Source of the DNA: Halospina sp040196175 | Lineage (GTDB): Bacteria; Pseudomonadota; Gammaproteobacteria; Pseudomonadales; Oleiphilaceae | Direction of reading: 5' to 3' | Length of the DNA stretch: 64,000 bases | NCBI RefSeq assembly: GCF_040196175.1 | Contig: NZ_JBEFNF010000002.1 | Coordinates: 219,995 to 283,994, forward strand | Shown here: in pieces, positions 1 through 7,835 of the stretch | Layout: each line of letters opens with the position of its first letter | How positions within the stretch are numbered: position 1 is the stretch's first letter | Made by a program: the position numbers and the translations under genes | The notes under the pieces: model-generated | The model's database searches: none | What the model was told of the DNA's origin: nothing | Seen by the model: only the letters and a program-made list of their open reading frames with translations

Positions 1-1
1 G

Positions 2-343
2 AACGTGCTGTTGGCGGAAGCTGGCATTCCCTATGACATCATTTACGATCTGGAAGACATCAACGAAGAGTTCGCCCTTTCGGATGCGGCTCTGGTGATT
101 GGCGCCAATGACGTGGTGAACCCGGCGGCGCGCAGCAACGAGTCCAGTCCCATCTACGGCATGCCCATCCTGAACGTGGATTACGCCCATCAGGCTTTTG
201 TGGTCAAGCGCGGCCAGGGTAAGGGCTATAGTGGCGTGGAGAATGAGCTGTTCTTCGCGGACAACACGCACATGGTCTATGGCGATGCGCAGAAGGTGAT
301 GGTTGAAATGATCGAGGCAGTGAAGTCACTCGGCAGCGCCTGA
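2..343 (+). CDS. pntB: NAD(P) transhydrogenase subunit beta, C-terminal part (5' end outside window)
   Basis: This is the last 113 codons of the membrane subunit of proton-translocating transhydrogenase, which transfers hydride between NADH and NADP+ using the proton gradient. The visible part is the cytosolic NADP(H)-binding domain III. Its family hallmarks are the ALVIGANDVVNPAA stretch (about residues 31-44 of the fragment), a GMPILNV segment, an RGQGKGYSGVENELF loop and the terminal GDAQK segment. The reading frame is open to the window edge and stops at TGA 341-343. The catalytic partner pntA and the membrane part of pntB should lie just upstream. The next gene is convergent, so pntB is probably the last gene of its operon. 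Confidence 0.95.
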   Translation, partial: NVLLAEAGIPYDIIYDLEDINEEFALSDAALVIGANDVVNPAARSNESSPIYGMPILNVDYAHQAFVVKRGQGKGYSGVENELFFADNTHMVYGDAQKVMVEMIEAVKSLGSA

Positions 344-365
344 TGACGTGCGAGCCTGTGCGCCA

Positions 366-388
366 GCCCGGTAGCAACCTTGCCGGGC
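366..388. terminator. Candidate hairpin between pntB and the convergent flavoprotein gene
   Basis: GCCCGGTA (366-373) pairs with TGCCGGGC (381-388), giving eight base pairs with one G-U wobble around a 7-base loop. It lies in the 73-base gap between two converging genes. No T-tract follows on either strand, so it may only assist Rho-dependent termination. Confidence 0.35.
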
Positions 389-416
389 CGCGCTCAGGAG
401 TGGTTTGCTCCCGGTT

Positions 417-1550
417 TCAGGAAGCCACCTCCAGTGTGGGCACGTGTTCGTGGAGGAACCAGCGTTCGGTTACCACCTTGCGGGTGAACCAGTGCGTTTT
501 CATCAGCGCGGGTGCGATGCGCAGCTTGGCCCAGTCCGGGAGATCAAGGCCGCTTTCGCGCTCGACTTCGCGGGTACCGAAGCGCTCGCGCAAACGGTTG
601 GCATAGAGCTTTAGGCTGGCTGCGCTGTAGTCCGGTGCCTCCTGGATTACATCGGCGGCCAGGAAAGCGGATTCCACTGCCGGGCGGATGCCTTCGCCGC
701 TCTGGGTGTAGGCCAGGCCGGCTGAATCACCGATAAGCAGGATGCCGTTATCCACCAGTGGCCTTTCAGCGTGATCGTAGAGCAAGTAAGCGTGGCCCTT
801 GAACTTGCCGGGTAGATCCTCCGGGATCCGGTCTTCGGCCTGCATTCTGGCGACAAAGTCGTTGAGGTGGCTCTTGAGGTCGTTAGGATCCTCGCGTCCA
901 AGGCCGATATTGAGAAAGTTGTCCTTGCGGAAAACCCAGGCATACCCCATCAGGTCGCGGCAGAACCAGAGCTCCGGGGTATCCTCGCGGACCCGGCAGT
1001 GGCGGGCCTGCTGCGGGGTCATCTCAAACTCTACTTCCTTGGCGGTGACCGAAGTCTCATGGCTGCCGGGCCCTTCCCCGATGGTAGCCGCAACCGGGCA
1101 GAAGTGGCCCCCGGCGCCAATGACCAGTGGCGCCTGGTAGTCACCGTTGAGGCACCATTCGCCATCGGCGGTGCGTTCTAGGGATTGGAACTTGATGCCC
1201 TCCGCCCGCTCACTGGCGCTGCGCTCAAGCAGGTAGTGATCAAATTCACAGCGGCGGATCCCGTAGCTGACCGGCTCGCTGCCGTGGTCATTGACCACCG
1301 CTTTCTGGCCCATCATGCCGATACGGAAGCCGTGGATGGGCTGCATTACGTTCTTCTGACGGTAGTCGGCCGGATCAATGCCCAGAATGTCGAGCACGGC
1401 TGGAGTGACCCAGCCGGCGCAGGTCTTGTCCCGCGGGAAGGTCTGTTTATCCACCACCAGGGGGCGGTAACCGCGCTGGGTCAGGGCCCGTGCCATGGTG
1501 GAGCCGGCCGGGCCACCGCCGACGATCAGAGCATCGTAACGCTGTACCAT
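417..1550 (-). CDS. FAD-dependent oxidoreductase, geranylgeranyl-reductase-like family
   Basis: This 377-residue flavoprotein has an N-terminal dinucleotide-binding motif (LIVGGGPAGSTMARAL, residues 8-23), a family-typical CAGWVTP segment near residue 43, and a second FAD motif with GILLIGDSAGLAYTQSGEGI near residues 268-287. The fold and motifs match the geranylgeranyl reductase/FixC branch, which reduces isoprenoid or other lipid double bonds; the actual substrate is unknown. Its ATG shares one base with the stop of the cyclopropane synthase gene (TGATG at 1548-1552), so the two are translationally coupled. I infer a joint role in modifying unsaturated membrane lipid. It could also be a general monooxygenase-fold reductase. 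Confidence 0.8.
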   Translation of the reverse strand: MVQRYDALIVGGGPAGSTMARALTQRGYRPLVVDKQTFPRDKTCAGWVTPAVLDILGIDPADYRQKNVMQPIHGFRIGMMGQKAVVNDHGSEPVSYGIRRCEFDHYLLERSASERAEGIKFQSLERTADGEWCLNGDYQAPLVIGAGGHFCPVAATIGEGPGSHETSVTAKEVEFEMTPQQARHCRVREDTPELWFCRDLMGYAWVFRKDNFLNIGLGREDPNDLKSHLNDFVARMQAEDRIPEDLPGKFKGHAYLLYDHAERPLVDNGILLIGDSAGLAYTQSGEGIRPAVESAFLAADVIQEAPDYSAASLKLYANRLRERFGTREVERESGLDLPDWAKLRIAPALMKTHWFTRKVVTERWFLHEHVPTLEVAS

Positions 1551-2872
1551 CAGTAGCTGCCCTCCGGCGGAACGTTGGAACTGGTGTAGAGGTGTTTACG
1601 GTTACGGGGCACGTTGTTGTTCTCCGGGTGCGCCAGTACCATCTGGAACAGTTGCAGCGAGCTGGCACGGAAGCCCGCAATGGAACCGGACAGGTAGAGC
1701 CGCCAGGCGCGCACGAAGTTCTCGCCGTACATCTCGCGCACGGTGGCACTATTGGCCTCGAAGCGCGCCAGCCAGTCCTCCAGTGTTTCGGCGTAGTGCA
1801 GGCGCAGGTTTTCCACGTCGAGTATCGATAATGGGCCGGATTCGGCGATGCTGGTGAGTTCGGTGATGCTGGGCGGATAGGCCCCCGGGAAAATCCGCTT
1901 CTCGATCCAGGCGTTAGTCCGCATCGGGTAGTTTCGGCCGATGGAGTGAACCAGAGCAAGACCGTCGGTTTTCATGTGCCGGCGGATGACGTCCGCCAGA
2001 TCTGGGTAGTGCTCCGTGCCCACGTGCTCAAGCATACCGACGGAGACGAAGCGGTCGTATTCGCCGGTAATATTGCGGTAGTCATCCTGCACGTACTCGA
2101 CCTGGTTCTCCAGGCCCTCCTCTTTTGCCCTCTCGCGGGCAAAGTTGATCTGCTCCTGGGAGATATTGAACGCTCGGACATTCACGCCATAGTGCTTCGC
2201 CATGTAACGGGCCAGGCCGCCCCAGCCACAGCCGGCTTCTACCACGGTCTCGCCGGGCTGGAGCTGAAGCTTGCGACAGACGAGTTCCAGCTTGGCCAGC
2301 TGGGCCTGCTCCAGGCTGATGCCAGGCTCCTCGTAATACGCGCAGGTGTACTGCATCTGGGCTTTATCCAACCAGAGCCGGTAGAAGTCATTACCCATAT
2401 CATAGTGATGATGGATATTGTCTTTAGCTTGCTTGAGGCTGGTGGAGCGTGGCGCCTGATCGCGCCACAGCATGCGCAACAGCAGAGGCAGCCTGTCATA
2501 GGCCTGGTCCAGGGCCCGGTACAGATCCGTGAGCAGGTCGGGCATGTGCCCTTCCATCTCCAACCGCCCCTCGCTGTAGAGGTCGCCAAAAGCCAGGTTA
2601 GGGTTGGTCATCAGTTCGTAGAGGGCAGCGCGATCCGCAATCCGCAGTCGATAGCGCGATGTTTCTGAGGACGGGCCGACCTGCTCAGTGCCCCATAGAT
2701 CCAGTGTCATCGGAGGATTACCGGCCACTGAAAGGAATTTCTCTGCCATCCAGCGCTCAGGTGCTCTGGCGGAACTGGTGGGTTCGATCAGCGATTGTGT
2801 GAAGCTCAAGGGTGAAAATCGCTCATTACGATCAGTGCGAGTTGTGTCCCTTTGCGGGGTCTTCTGTTCCAT
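1550..2872 (-). CDS. cfa: Cyclopropane-fatty-acyl-phospholipid synthase
   Basis: This SAM-dependent enzyme adds a methylene group across the cis double bond of unsaturated acyl chains in membrane phospholipids. The protein shows the SAM-binding VVEAGCGWGGLARYMAKH motif in its middle, the upstream HYDMGNDFYRLWLD and MQYTCAY segments and the C-terminal ARFEAN...YLSGS region of the family. I place the start at ATG 2872 because GGAGG sits six bases upstream, giving 440 residues. In-frame ATGs at 2887 and 2905 lack such a site. A sigma-70-like promoter lies just upstream, and the gene overlaps the downstream flavoprotein by one base. The N-terminal 40 residues are polar and poorly conserved. Confidence 0.93.
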   Translation of the reverse strand: MEQKTPQRDTTRTDRNERFSPLSFTQSLIEPTSSARAPERWMAEKFLSVAGNPPMTLDLWGTEQVGPSSETSRYRLRIADRAALYELMTNPNLAFGDLYSEGRLEMEGHMPDLLTDLYRALDQAYDRLPLLLRMLWRDQAPRSTSLKQAKDNIHHHYDMGNDFYRLWLDKAQMQYTCAYYEEPGISLEQAQLAKLELVCRKLQLQPGETVVEAGCGWGGLARYMAKHYGVNVRAFNISQEQINFARERAKEEGLENQVEYVQDDYRNITGEYDRFVSVGMLEHVGTEHYPDLADVIRRHMKTDGLALVHSIGRNYPMRTNAWIEKRIFPGAYPPSITELTSIAESGPLSILDVENLRLHYAETLEDWLARFEANSATVREMYGENFVRAWRLYLSGSIAGFRASSLQLFQMVLAHPENNNVPRNRKHLYTSSNVPPEGSY

Positions 2873-2914
2873 TGTGCCCTCCAGCATCCGGTTACTATCC
2901 TCCATACTACACTC

Positions 2915-2944
2915 AGTATAGGAAGTGTCCCGCTCAATCGGCAA
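2915..2944 (-). promoter_or_regulatory. Candidate sigma-70 promoter of cfa
   Basis: Reading the minus strand, TTGCCG (2944-2939) and TATACT (2920-2915) are 18 bases apart. This would start transcription near 2908, about 36 bases before the preferred cfa start. Confidence 0.55.
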
Positions 2945-3058
2945 CTGACTGGTTTGATGAGGGCGTTATTTTCCACTTCCAAGGGCGGGGTGGGCAAATG
3001 TTGGATAAGGCGGTAGGCTTGCCGCAACGCGGATTTCCATGGGGGGGCGCGGCGACCC

Positions 3059-3481
3059 TTGTTCAGCAGACTGGCGGCGTGGTTGCAGGCCCATGATTGG
3101 GCGCTGTGGAGTCTGGGCGGTATGTCCCTGCTCATGTTTGTAGTGACTCTCATTGCCGTGCCCATCATCGTGGCGCGTATTCCCGCTGATTACTTCGCGC
3201 GCCCTGAGCGGGATACCCGCCTCATTCTGCAGCGTCACCCCGCGATGGGACTGCTCGTTCTGATTCTCAAGAACCTGCTGGGGCTGGTGCTGCTGGTGGC
3301 TGGGGTCGCCATGCTGGTGCTGCCGGGCCAGGGGCTTCTGACCATTGTCATTGCCCTGACGCTGCTCAATTTTCCGGGTAAATTCCAACTGGAACGTTGG
3401 ATTGTCTCCCGTCCACCGGTATTCGGGGCCATCAACTGGATTCGGCGGCGTCGCGGCGTCCCCAAGCTGACCCATCCTTAG
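3059..3481 (+). CDS. Small integral membrane protein with a PGPGW-like motif
   Basis: This 140-residue protein has two strongly hydrophobic segments (about 20-42 and 62-102). The second contains VLPGQGLLTIVIAL followed by NFPGKFQLERW, resembling the PGPGW/transmembrane protein family found near membrane-stress genes. The C-terminus is basic (RRRRG) and probably cytoplasmic. Translation is taken from TTG 3059 because it gives a full first membrane segment; no convincing ribosome site precedes it, and ATG 3122 is the alternative. It is divergent from cfa and shares the 3' side with the arsenic operon. No function is known to me. Confidence 0.7.
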   Translation: MFSRLAAWLQAHDWALWSLGGMSLLMFVVTLIAVPIIVARIPADYFARPERDTRLILQRHPAMGLLVLILKNLLGLVLLVAGVAMLVLPGQGLLTIVIALTLLNFPGKFQLERWIVSRPPVFGAINWIRRRRGVPKLTHP

Positions 3482-3550
3482 CTATCGGGATCCTGAGTGG
3501 ATAACAGCTCTTTCCACTGGTGTATGGTTTCGGTAGGATGATCTCTGAAA

Positions 3551-3570
3551 ATATATGGATATGCGTATAT
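3551..3570. promoter_or_regulatory. Candidate ArsR operator (imperfect AT-rich dyad)
   Basis: The AT-rich segment 3551-3570 carries ATATA at one end and TATAT at the other, with a further imperfect dyad between them, in a GC-rich neighbourhood. It overlaps the arsR start codon (ATG 3569), and no Shine-Dalgarno sequence is visible before that ATG. Autorepression at such a dyad is usual for ArsR, but this site is inferred only. Confidence 0.35.
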
Positions 3571-3907
3571 GGTAACGCCAGAACAGTTCTTTCGGGCTCT
3601 TTCTGATACAACCCGCCTTAATAGCCTGCTGTTGCTGCAGCAGGAAGGACGGCTCTGCGTCTGTGAGCTGGTTGCGGCGCTGGACCTTTCCCAGCCCCGG
3701 GTCTCACGGCATCTGTCCCAGCTCAGGGATCAGGGCATTGTTCAGGATGAGCGCCGGGGGCAGTGGGTGCACTATCGCCTTGCACCGGAGCTCCCAGAGT
3801 GGGCGTACGAGACGTTGCGGTCGGTCCTGGTGTCCCGGGACCTGTCCGAGCACCGGAGGCGTCTGGTGGCCATGGGGCAGCGCCCGTCTGTTGATGCGGC
3901 TGAGTGA
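3569..3907 (+). CDS. arsR: ArsR-family arsenite-responsive repressor
   Basis: This 112-residue winged-helix repressor has the metalloid-sensing RLCVCEL sequence, with Cys30 and Cys32 in the alpha-3 position used by classical arsenite sensors. The recognition region follows (DLSQPRVSRHLSQLRDQGIV, about 39-58), then the wing with RRGQWVHYRL. As(III) binding to the cysteine pair should release the operator and induce the operon. It begins a tight plus-strand run with arsC, acr3, a CC/Se-motif gene and arsH, which fixes its role as an arsenic regulator rather than a zinc or cadmium one. It is probably autoregulated. Confidence 0.92.
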   Translation: MVTPEQFFRALSDTTRLNSLLLLQQEGRLCVCELVAALDLSQPRVSRHLSQLRDQGIVQDERRGQWVHYRLAPELPEWAYETLRSVLVSRDLSEHRRRLVAMGQRPSVDAAE

Positions 3908-3916
3908 GGCAGCGCG

Positions 3917-4339
3917 ATGAACGTGCTTTTTGTGTGTACCGGCAACGCCTGTCGTTCCCAGATGGCCGAAGGCTTTCTGCGGCATATGAGGGGCGGGCGG
4001 TTGAACGTCGATTCGGCGGGGCTGGAGGCCCATGGCCAGAACCCGAGGGCGTTGCAGGTGATGGATGAGGTTGGCGTGGGCATTCAGGACCAGCAATCCA
4101 GCACTCTGACGGAGGCGCATCTGGTTTGGGCGGATCTGGTGGTGACTGTCTGCGGGGATGCGGATGAATTCTGCCCCATGCTGCCGCCAGGGACCGACAA
4201 GCACCATTGGGCACTGCCCGATCCGGCGCGAGCGCAGGGCGATGACGCAACGGTGATGACTGAATTCCGAAGGGTGCGTGATGACATCGAGCAGCGTGTA
4301 CAGGCACTCCTGAAGGCGATTGACGGAGGTGAGCTCTGA
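3917..4339 (+). CDS. arsC: Arsenate reductase, low-molecular-weight phosphatase type
   Basis: This 140-residue protein reduces arsenate to arsenite so that the Acr3 pump can export it. The N-terminus has the phosphatase P-loop CX5R (VCTGNACRS, Cys7 to Arg13), which binds arsenate, and the family's WADLVVTVCGDADEFCP segment (about residues 72-88) with the cysteines needed for the thiol relay. DPARAQGDD follows near residue 107. The fold belongs to the thioredoxin- or glutathione-coupled LMW-PTP arsenate reductases, not the glutaredoxin-type ArsC of E. coli plasmids. It lies nine bases after arsR and shares one base with acr3. Confidence 0.93.
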   Translation: MNVLFVCTGNACRSQMAEGFLRHMRGGRLNVDSAGLEAHGQNPRALQVMDEVGVGIQDQQSSTLTEAHLVWADLVVTVCGDADEFCPMLPPGTDKHHWALPDPARAQGDDATVMTEFRRVRDDIEQRVQALLKAIDGGEL

Positions 4340-5409
4340 TGCAGAGAACCGATGAGCCGGATATCCGGGAAGGGATGGGGTTCTTTGAGCGTTATCTCTC
4401 GGTGTGGGTGGCGTTGGCGATTGTGGCTGGTATTGCCATGGGCCAGTGGTTGCCGGTAGTGCCGGATGTGCTGTCGCGCTTTGAATACGCCCAGGTGTCG
4501 ATACCGGTGGCGGTACTGATCTGGGCCATGATTTTTCCGATGATGGTGCAGATCGATTTCGCCGCCATCGCGGGTGTCCGCCGTCAGCCACGGGGCCTGA
4601 TCGTCACCACGACGATCAACTGGCTGGTCAAACCATTCACCATGTTTATGATTGCCTGGTTCTTCCTGCTGGTGGTCTTCGAGCCGCTGATCGAGACGGG
4701 CCTGGCACGCGAGTATCTGGCTGGCGCTATCCTGCTTGGAGCCGCCCCCTGTACGGCGATGGTCTTTGTCTGGAGTTACCTGACCCGGGGCGACGCTGCC
4801 TACACGCTGGTGCAGGTGTCGCTCAATGACATCATCATGCTGTTCGCGTTCGCACCTATTGTGATGTTCCTGCTGGGCCTGTCGAACATGATCGTCCCCT
4901 GGGAAACGATCGCCCTGTCAGTTGTTCTGTATATTGTGATTCCGCTGGCGGCGGGTTACGCCACTCGCCGCTGGGTGATCACACAGCACGGCAGCGAGTA
5001 TTTCGACAACGTCTTTATGAGGCGCCTTGCGCCGGTTACTCCCATTGGGCTGATTTTGACTCTGGTACTGCTGTTCGCCTTCCAGGGTGAAGTGATCCTC
5101 CAGAATCCGCTGCATATTGTGTTGATTGCGGTACCGCTGATTCTTCAGACGTTCCTGATCTTTGCCATCGCCTATGGTTGGGCCATGGCGTGGCGGGTGC
5201 CACACAGTGTAGCGGCGCCAGGGGCCATGATCGGAGCGAGCAACTTCTTTGAGCTTGCGGTGGCGGCCGCCATTGCCCTGTTCGGGCTGCAGTCCGGTGC
5301 AGCCTTGGCAACGGTGGTTGGGGTGCTGGTGGAAGTGCCACTGATGCTGGGGCTGGTCAAGATCGCGAACCGGACGCGCCGTTATTTTCCGGCTGAGGCC
5401 AGTACCTGA
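4339..5409 (+). CDS. acr3: Arsenite efflux transporter, Acr3 family
   Basis: This 356-residue inner-membrane protein with about ten hydrophobic segments exports arsenite. The diagnostic Acr3 sequence GAAPCTAMVFVWSYLTRGD (about residues 134-152) carries the conserved cysteine needed for transport. Further matches are FPMMVQIDF near residue 56, the VSLNDIIMLFAFAP segment and the late GASNFFELAVAAAIALFGLQSGAA region. The start ATG shares one base with the arsC stop, and the stop shares one base with the next gene, so expression is tightly coupled. Acr3 works from membrane potential without an ArsA ATPase, and none is present here. Confidence 0.94.
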   Translation: MQRTDEPDIREGMGFFERYLSVWVALAIVAGIAMGQWLPVVPDVLSRFEYAQVSIPVAVLIWAMIFPMMVQIDFAAIAGVRRQPRGLIVTTTINWLVKPFTMFMIAWFFLLVVFEPLIETGLAREYLAGAILLGAAPCTAMVFVWSYLTRGDAAYTLVQVSLNDIIMLFAFAPIVMFLLGLSNMIVPWETIALSVVLYIVIPLAAGYATRRWVITQHGSEYFDNVFMRRLAPVTPIGLILTLVLLFAFQGEVILQNPLHIVLIAVPLILQTFLIFAIAYGWAMAWRVPHSVAAPGAMIGASNFFELAVAAAIALFGLQSGAALATVVGVLVEVPLMLGLVKIANRTRRYFPAEAST

Positions 5410-5714
5410 TGGCGGAGGTACCCATCACTATTGCCGATGAGGCCAGGGCCTGGCTCCTGGCGGGTGAGGCTGCGTTGATCGTGCGTAACGCTACGCGTAA
5501 CGGCTGTTGCGGTGGCTCCGCCGGTGTTCCGGTTGCGGAACCCGGCATACCGTGTGACATCGATGATTATCGGGTGATTGAAGTAGATGGCATCGCCGTC
5601 CATCTCGATCCCGGCATCACCATCAGCAAACCGCTGACGGTTCGACTGGAATCGTTTTTGGGATTGCGCCATCTCTTTGTCGAAGGCGCTGAACTGGCGT
5701 CAGGCAGAGATTGA
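5409..5714 (+). CDS. CC/Se-motif family protein (cysteine form) in the arsenic operon
   Basis: This 101-residue cytosolic protein has an NGCCGG motif at residues 32-37 (Cys33-Cys34). In relatives known as CC/Se-motif proteins one of these cysteines can be selenocysteine; here both codons are cysteine (TGT TGC). The rest is a compact beta-rich sequence ending in SFLGLRHLFVEGAEL. Its start overlaps the acr3 stop by one base and arsH follows, so it is clearly part of the ars operon. The vicinal thiols suggest metalloid or redox chemistry, which is inference; no biochemical role is known to me. Confidence 0.8.
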   Translation: MAEVPITIADEARAWLLAGEAALIVRNATRNGCCGGSAGVPVAEPGIPCDIDDYRVIEVDGIAVHLDPGITISKPLTVRLESFLGLRHLFVEGAELASGRD

Positions 5715-5756
5715 GGTCAACGGGCGCAGTGTCCATTTCAGGCTACTCACCAATCA

Positions 5757-5762
5757 GGAGGC
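5757..5762 (+). promoter_or_regulatory. Strong Shine-Dalgarno that fixes the TTG start of arsH
   Basis: AGGAGG lies six bases upstream of TTG 5769 and no in-frame ATG is near, so TTG is the probable initiation codon. Confidence 0.7.
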
Positions 5763-5768
5763 AAACCA

Positions 5769-6500
5769 TTGTCCGGGGATTCGCCACTTCCCAATGTTGA
5801 TCGGGCATTTCTTGATCATCCCAGTCTGAGCAAGCTCAATACCCCGGGTAGCGCCCAGCCGCCCCGGGTGCTGCTGCTGTACGGCTCACTGCGCGAGCGC
5901 TCCTACAGTCGGTTTCTGGCTGAGGAGGCGCAAAGTCTGCTGCACGAGTTCGGCGCCGAGACCCGCGTTTTCAATCCCTCTGGTCTGCCGCTGCCGGATG
6001 ACGCTGGGGCGGATCATCCCAAGGTGCAGGAACTGCGTGAGCTTTCCCAATGGTCCGAGGCGCATGTCTGGGTCAGCCCTGAGCGCCACGGCAACATGAC
6101 CGGGATCATGAAAACCCAGATCGACTGGTTGCCACTGTCTGTGGGTGGGGTCCGGCCGACCCAGGGCCGGACCCTGGCAGTACTGCAGGTTTCCGGTGGC
6201 TCGCAGTCGTTCAACGCTGTGAATAATCTGCGCATTCTGGGACGTTGGATGCGCATGATCACCATCCCCAATCAGTCCTCTGTTCCCAAGGCCTATCAAG
6301 AGTTTGACGAGGCGGGACGGATGTTGCCGTCGCCGCTGTACGATCGGGTGGTCGATGTGATGGAGGAACTGATGAAGTTTACGCTGCTGTTGCGCGACCG
6401 CGCCAACTATCTAGTAGACCGTTACAGTGAGCGCCGAGCGGATGGGCGGTCACCGGTTACCGAAGCCGGGATCGCTGAGAGCGCGTCGTCACTGGAATAA
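5769..6500 (+). CDS. arsH: ArsH, NADPH-dependent FMN reductase for organoarsenicals
   Basis: This 243-residue flavodoxin-fold protein matches ArsH. The N-terminal extension DRAFLDHPSLSKLN (about 11-24) is typical. The FMN phosphate loop LLYGSLRERSYSRFLAEEA lies near residues 36-54, followed by SPERHGNMTGIMKTQIDWLP around 111-130 and the conserved VSGGSQSFNAVNNLR and IPNQSSVPKAYQEFD segments. Characterised ArsH enzymes oxidise trivalent methylarsenicals or reduce flavin and quinones, giving resistance to organoarsenicals. Translation is from TTG with a strong ribosome site. It ends the ars operon; the next gene, purD, is convergent. Confidence 0.93.
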   Translation: MSGDSPLPNVDRAFLDHPSLSKLNTPGSAQPPRVLLLYGSLRERSYSRFLAEEAQSLLHEFGAETRVFNPSGLPLPDDAGADHPKVQELRELSQWSEAHVWVSPERHGNMTGIMKTQIDWLPLSVGGVRPTQGRTLAVLQVSGGSQSFNAVNNLRILGRWMRMITIPNQSSVPKAYQEFDEAGRMLPSPLYDRVVDVMEELMKFTLLLRDRANYLVDRYSERRADGRSPVTEAGIAESASSLE

Positions 6501-6526
6501 GCGGACGCGCTCCGGGGTGCCATAGC

Positions 6527-7810
6527 TCAGGTGCGCTCAAGCGCGCGGAACCCTATATCACGGCGGTAATGGGCGTCTTCCCAGTGAATGTGTTCGACGC
6601 CGTCGTAGGCGCTGTTCTGCGCGTCGGCCACGGTCTCGCCAAGGGCGGTGACGCACAGCACGCGACCGCCTGCGGTCACTACCTGGCCGCTTTCATCCTG
6701 CTGAGTGCCGGCATGGAAGACCTTGCGGTCGGCGGCGTCCACGTCGTCGAGCCCTGAGATGGCATCGCCCTTGCGGTATTTCGCCGGGTAGCCACCCGCC
6801 GCCATGACCACGCCCAGAGCCGTGCGCTCATCCCAATCGCAGCTGACCTGGTCCAGCTCACCGCGGGCGCCGGCCAGGCAGAGCTGGATTAGATCGGTGC
6901 GCAGCCGCATCAGCAGTGGCTGGGTCTCAGGATCGCCCAGCCGGCAGTTGAACTCGATCACCTTGGGCGAGCCATTGGGGCTGATCATCAGGCCGGCGTA
7001 GAGAAAGCCCGTGTAGGGCCGGCCTTCTTCTGCCATGCCCTTTACGGTGGGCTCGATAACCTCCCGCATGATGCGCTCGTGAACGTCATCCGTTACCACG
7101 GGTGCCGGTGAGTAGGCGCCCATGCCGCCGGTGTTGCTGCCGGTGTCGTCATCGCCCACGCGCTTGTGGTCCTGGCTGCTGGCCAGCGGCAGAATGTTCG
7201 CGCCATCAACCATGGCGATAAAGCTGGCTTCCTCGCCCAGCAGGCATTCCTCGATCACCACCCGGTGGCCGGCATCGCTGAAGGTGTTGCCAGCAAGCAT
7301 ATCACGCACGGCGTGTTCGGCTTCGGGCAGGGTCTCTGCCACGATCACGCCCTTGCCGGCGGCCAGGCCATCCGCTTTGATCACAATGGGAGCATTTTTC
7401 TCGCGCAGGTATTCCAGTGCTGACTCAGGGTCCGAGAAGGTCTGATATTCGCCAGTGGGAATGCTGTGGCGGGCGAGAAAGTCCTTGGCAAAGCTCTTGG
7501 AACCTTCCAGCTGAGCTGCGGCCTGGCTGGGACCGAAAACGGCGATGCCAGCCTCACGCAGTCGATCCGAAACACCTTCCACCAATGGCGCTTCCGGGCC
7601 CACGATCACCAGATCAATGGCGTTTTCGGTGGCGAAGCGGGTCAGTCCTTCAATGTCTTCAGCACCGATCGCCACGTTCTCGACCCCGGTCTCCCGGGCC
7701 GTACCCGCATTGCCCGGGGCAACATGGACTTTTTCCGCCCCTGGGGACTGAGCGGCCTTCCAGGCCAGCGCGTGTTCGCGGCCACCGCCGCCGATGATCA
7801 GGATCTGCAT
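6527..7810 (-). CDS. purD: Phosphoribosylamine-glycine ligase (GAR synthetase)
   Basis: This 427-residue enzyme catalyses the second step of purine synthesis, joining glycine to 5-phosphoribosylamine with ATP. The N-terminal domain opens with MQILIIGGGGREHALAWK, the ATP-grasp domain includes KADGLAAGKGVIVAE (about 145-159), and the GDPETQPLLMRL motif lies near 291-302. The start is taken at ATG 7810, where the family N-terminus begins; an in-frame extension further upstream runs into the purH intergenic region and matches nothing. It lies 25 bases after purH in the dusB-fis-purH-purD block. Confidence 0.96.
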   Translation of the reverse strand: MQILIIGGGGREHALAWKAAQSPGAEKVHVAPGNAGTARETGVENVAIGAEDIEGLTRFATENAIDLVIVGPEAPLVEGVSDRLREAGIAVFGPSQAAAQLEGSKSFAKDFLARHSIPTGEYQTFSDPESALEYLREKNAPIVIKADGLAAGKGVIVAETLPEAEHAVRDMLAGNTFSDAGHRVVIEECLLGEEASFIAMVDGANILPLASSQDHKRVGDDDTGSNTGGMGAYSPAPVVTDDVHERIMREVIEPTVKGMAEEGRPYTGFLYAGLMISPNGSPKVIEFNCRLGDPETQPLLMRLRTDLIQLCLAGARGELDQVSCDWDERTALGVVMAAGGYPAKYRKGDAISGLDDVDAADRKVFHAGTQQDESGQVVTAGGRVLCVTALGETVADAQNSAYDGVEHIHWEDAHYRRDIGFRALERT

Positions 7811-7835
7811 GGTTGGGCTCCCGTTCCTGCTTCTA

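Noticed and set aside
3704..4591. Open frame of about 295 codons opposite arsR, arsC and acr3
   Set aside because: Antisense to three clear genes; the Pro/Arg/His-rich composition is that of a reverse-complement frame.
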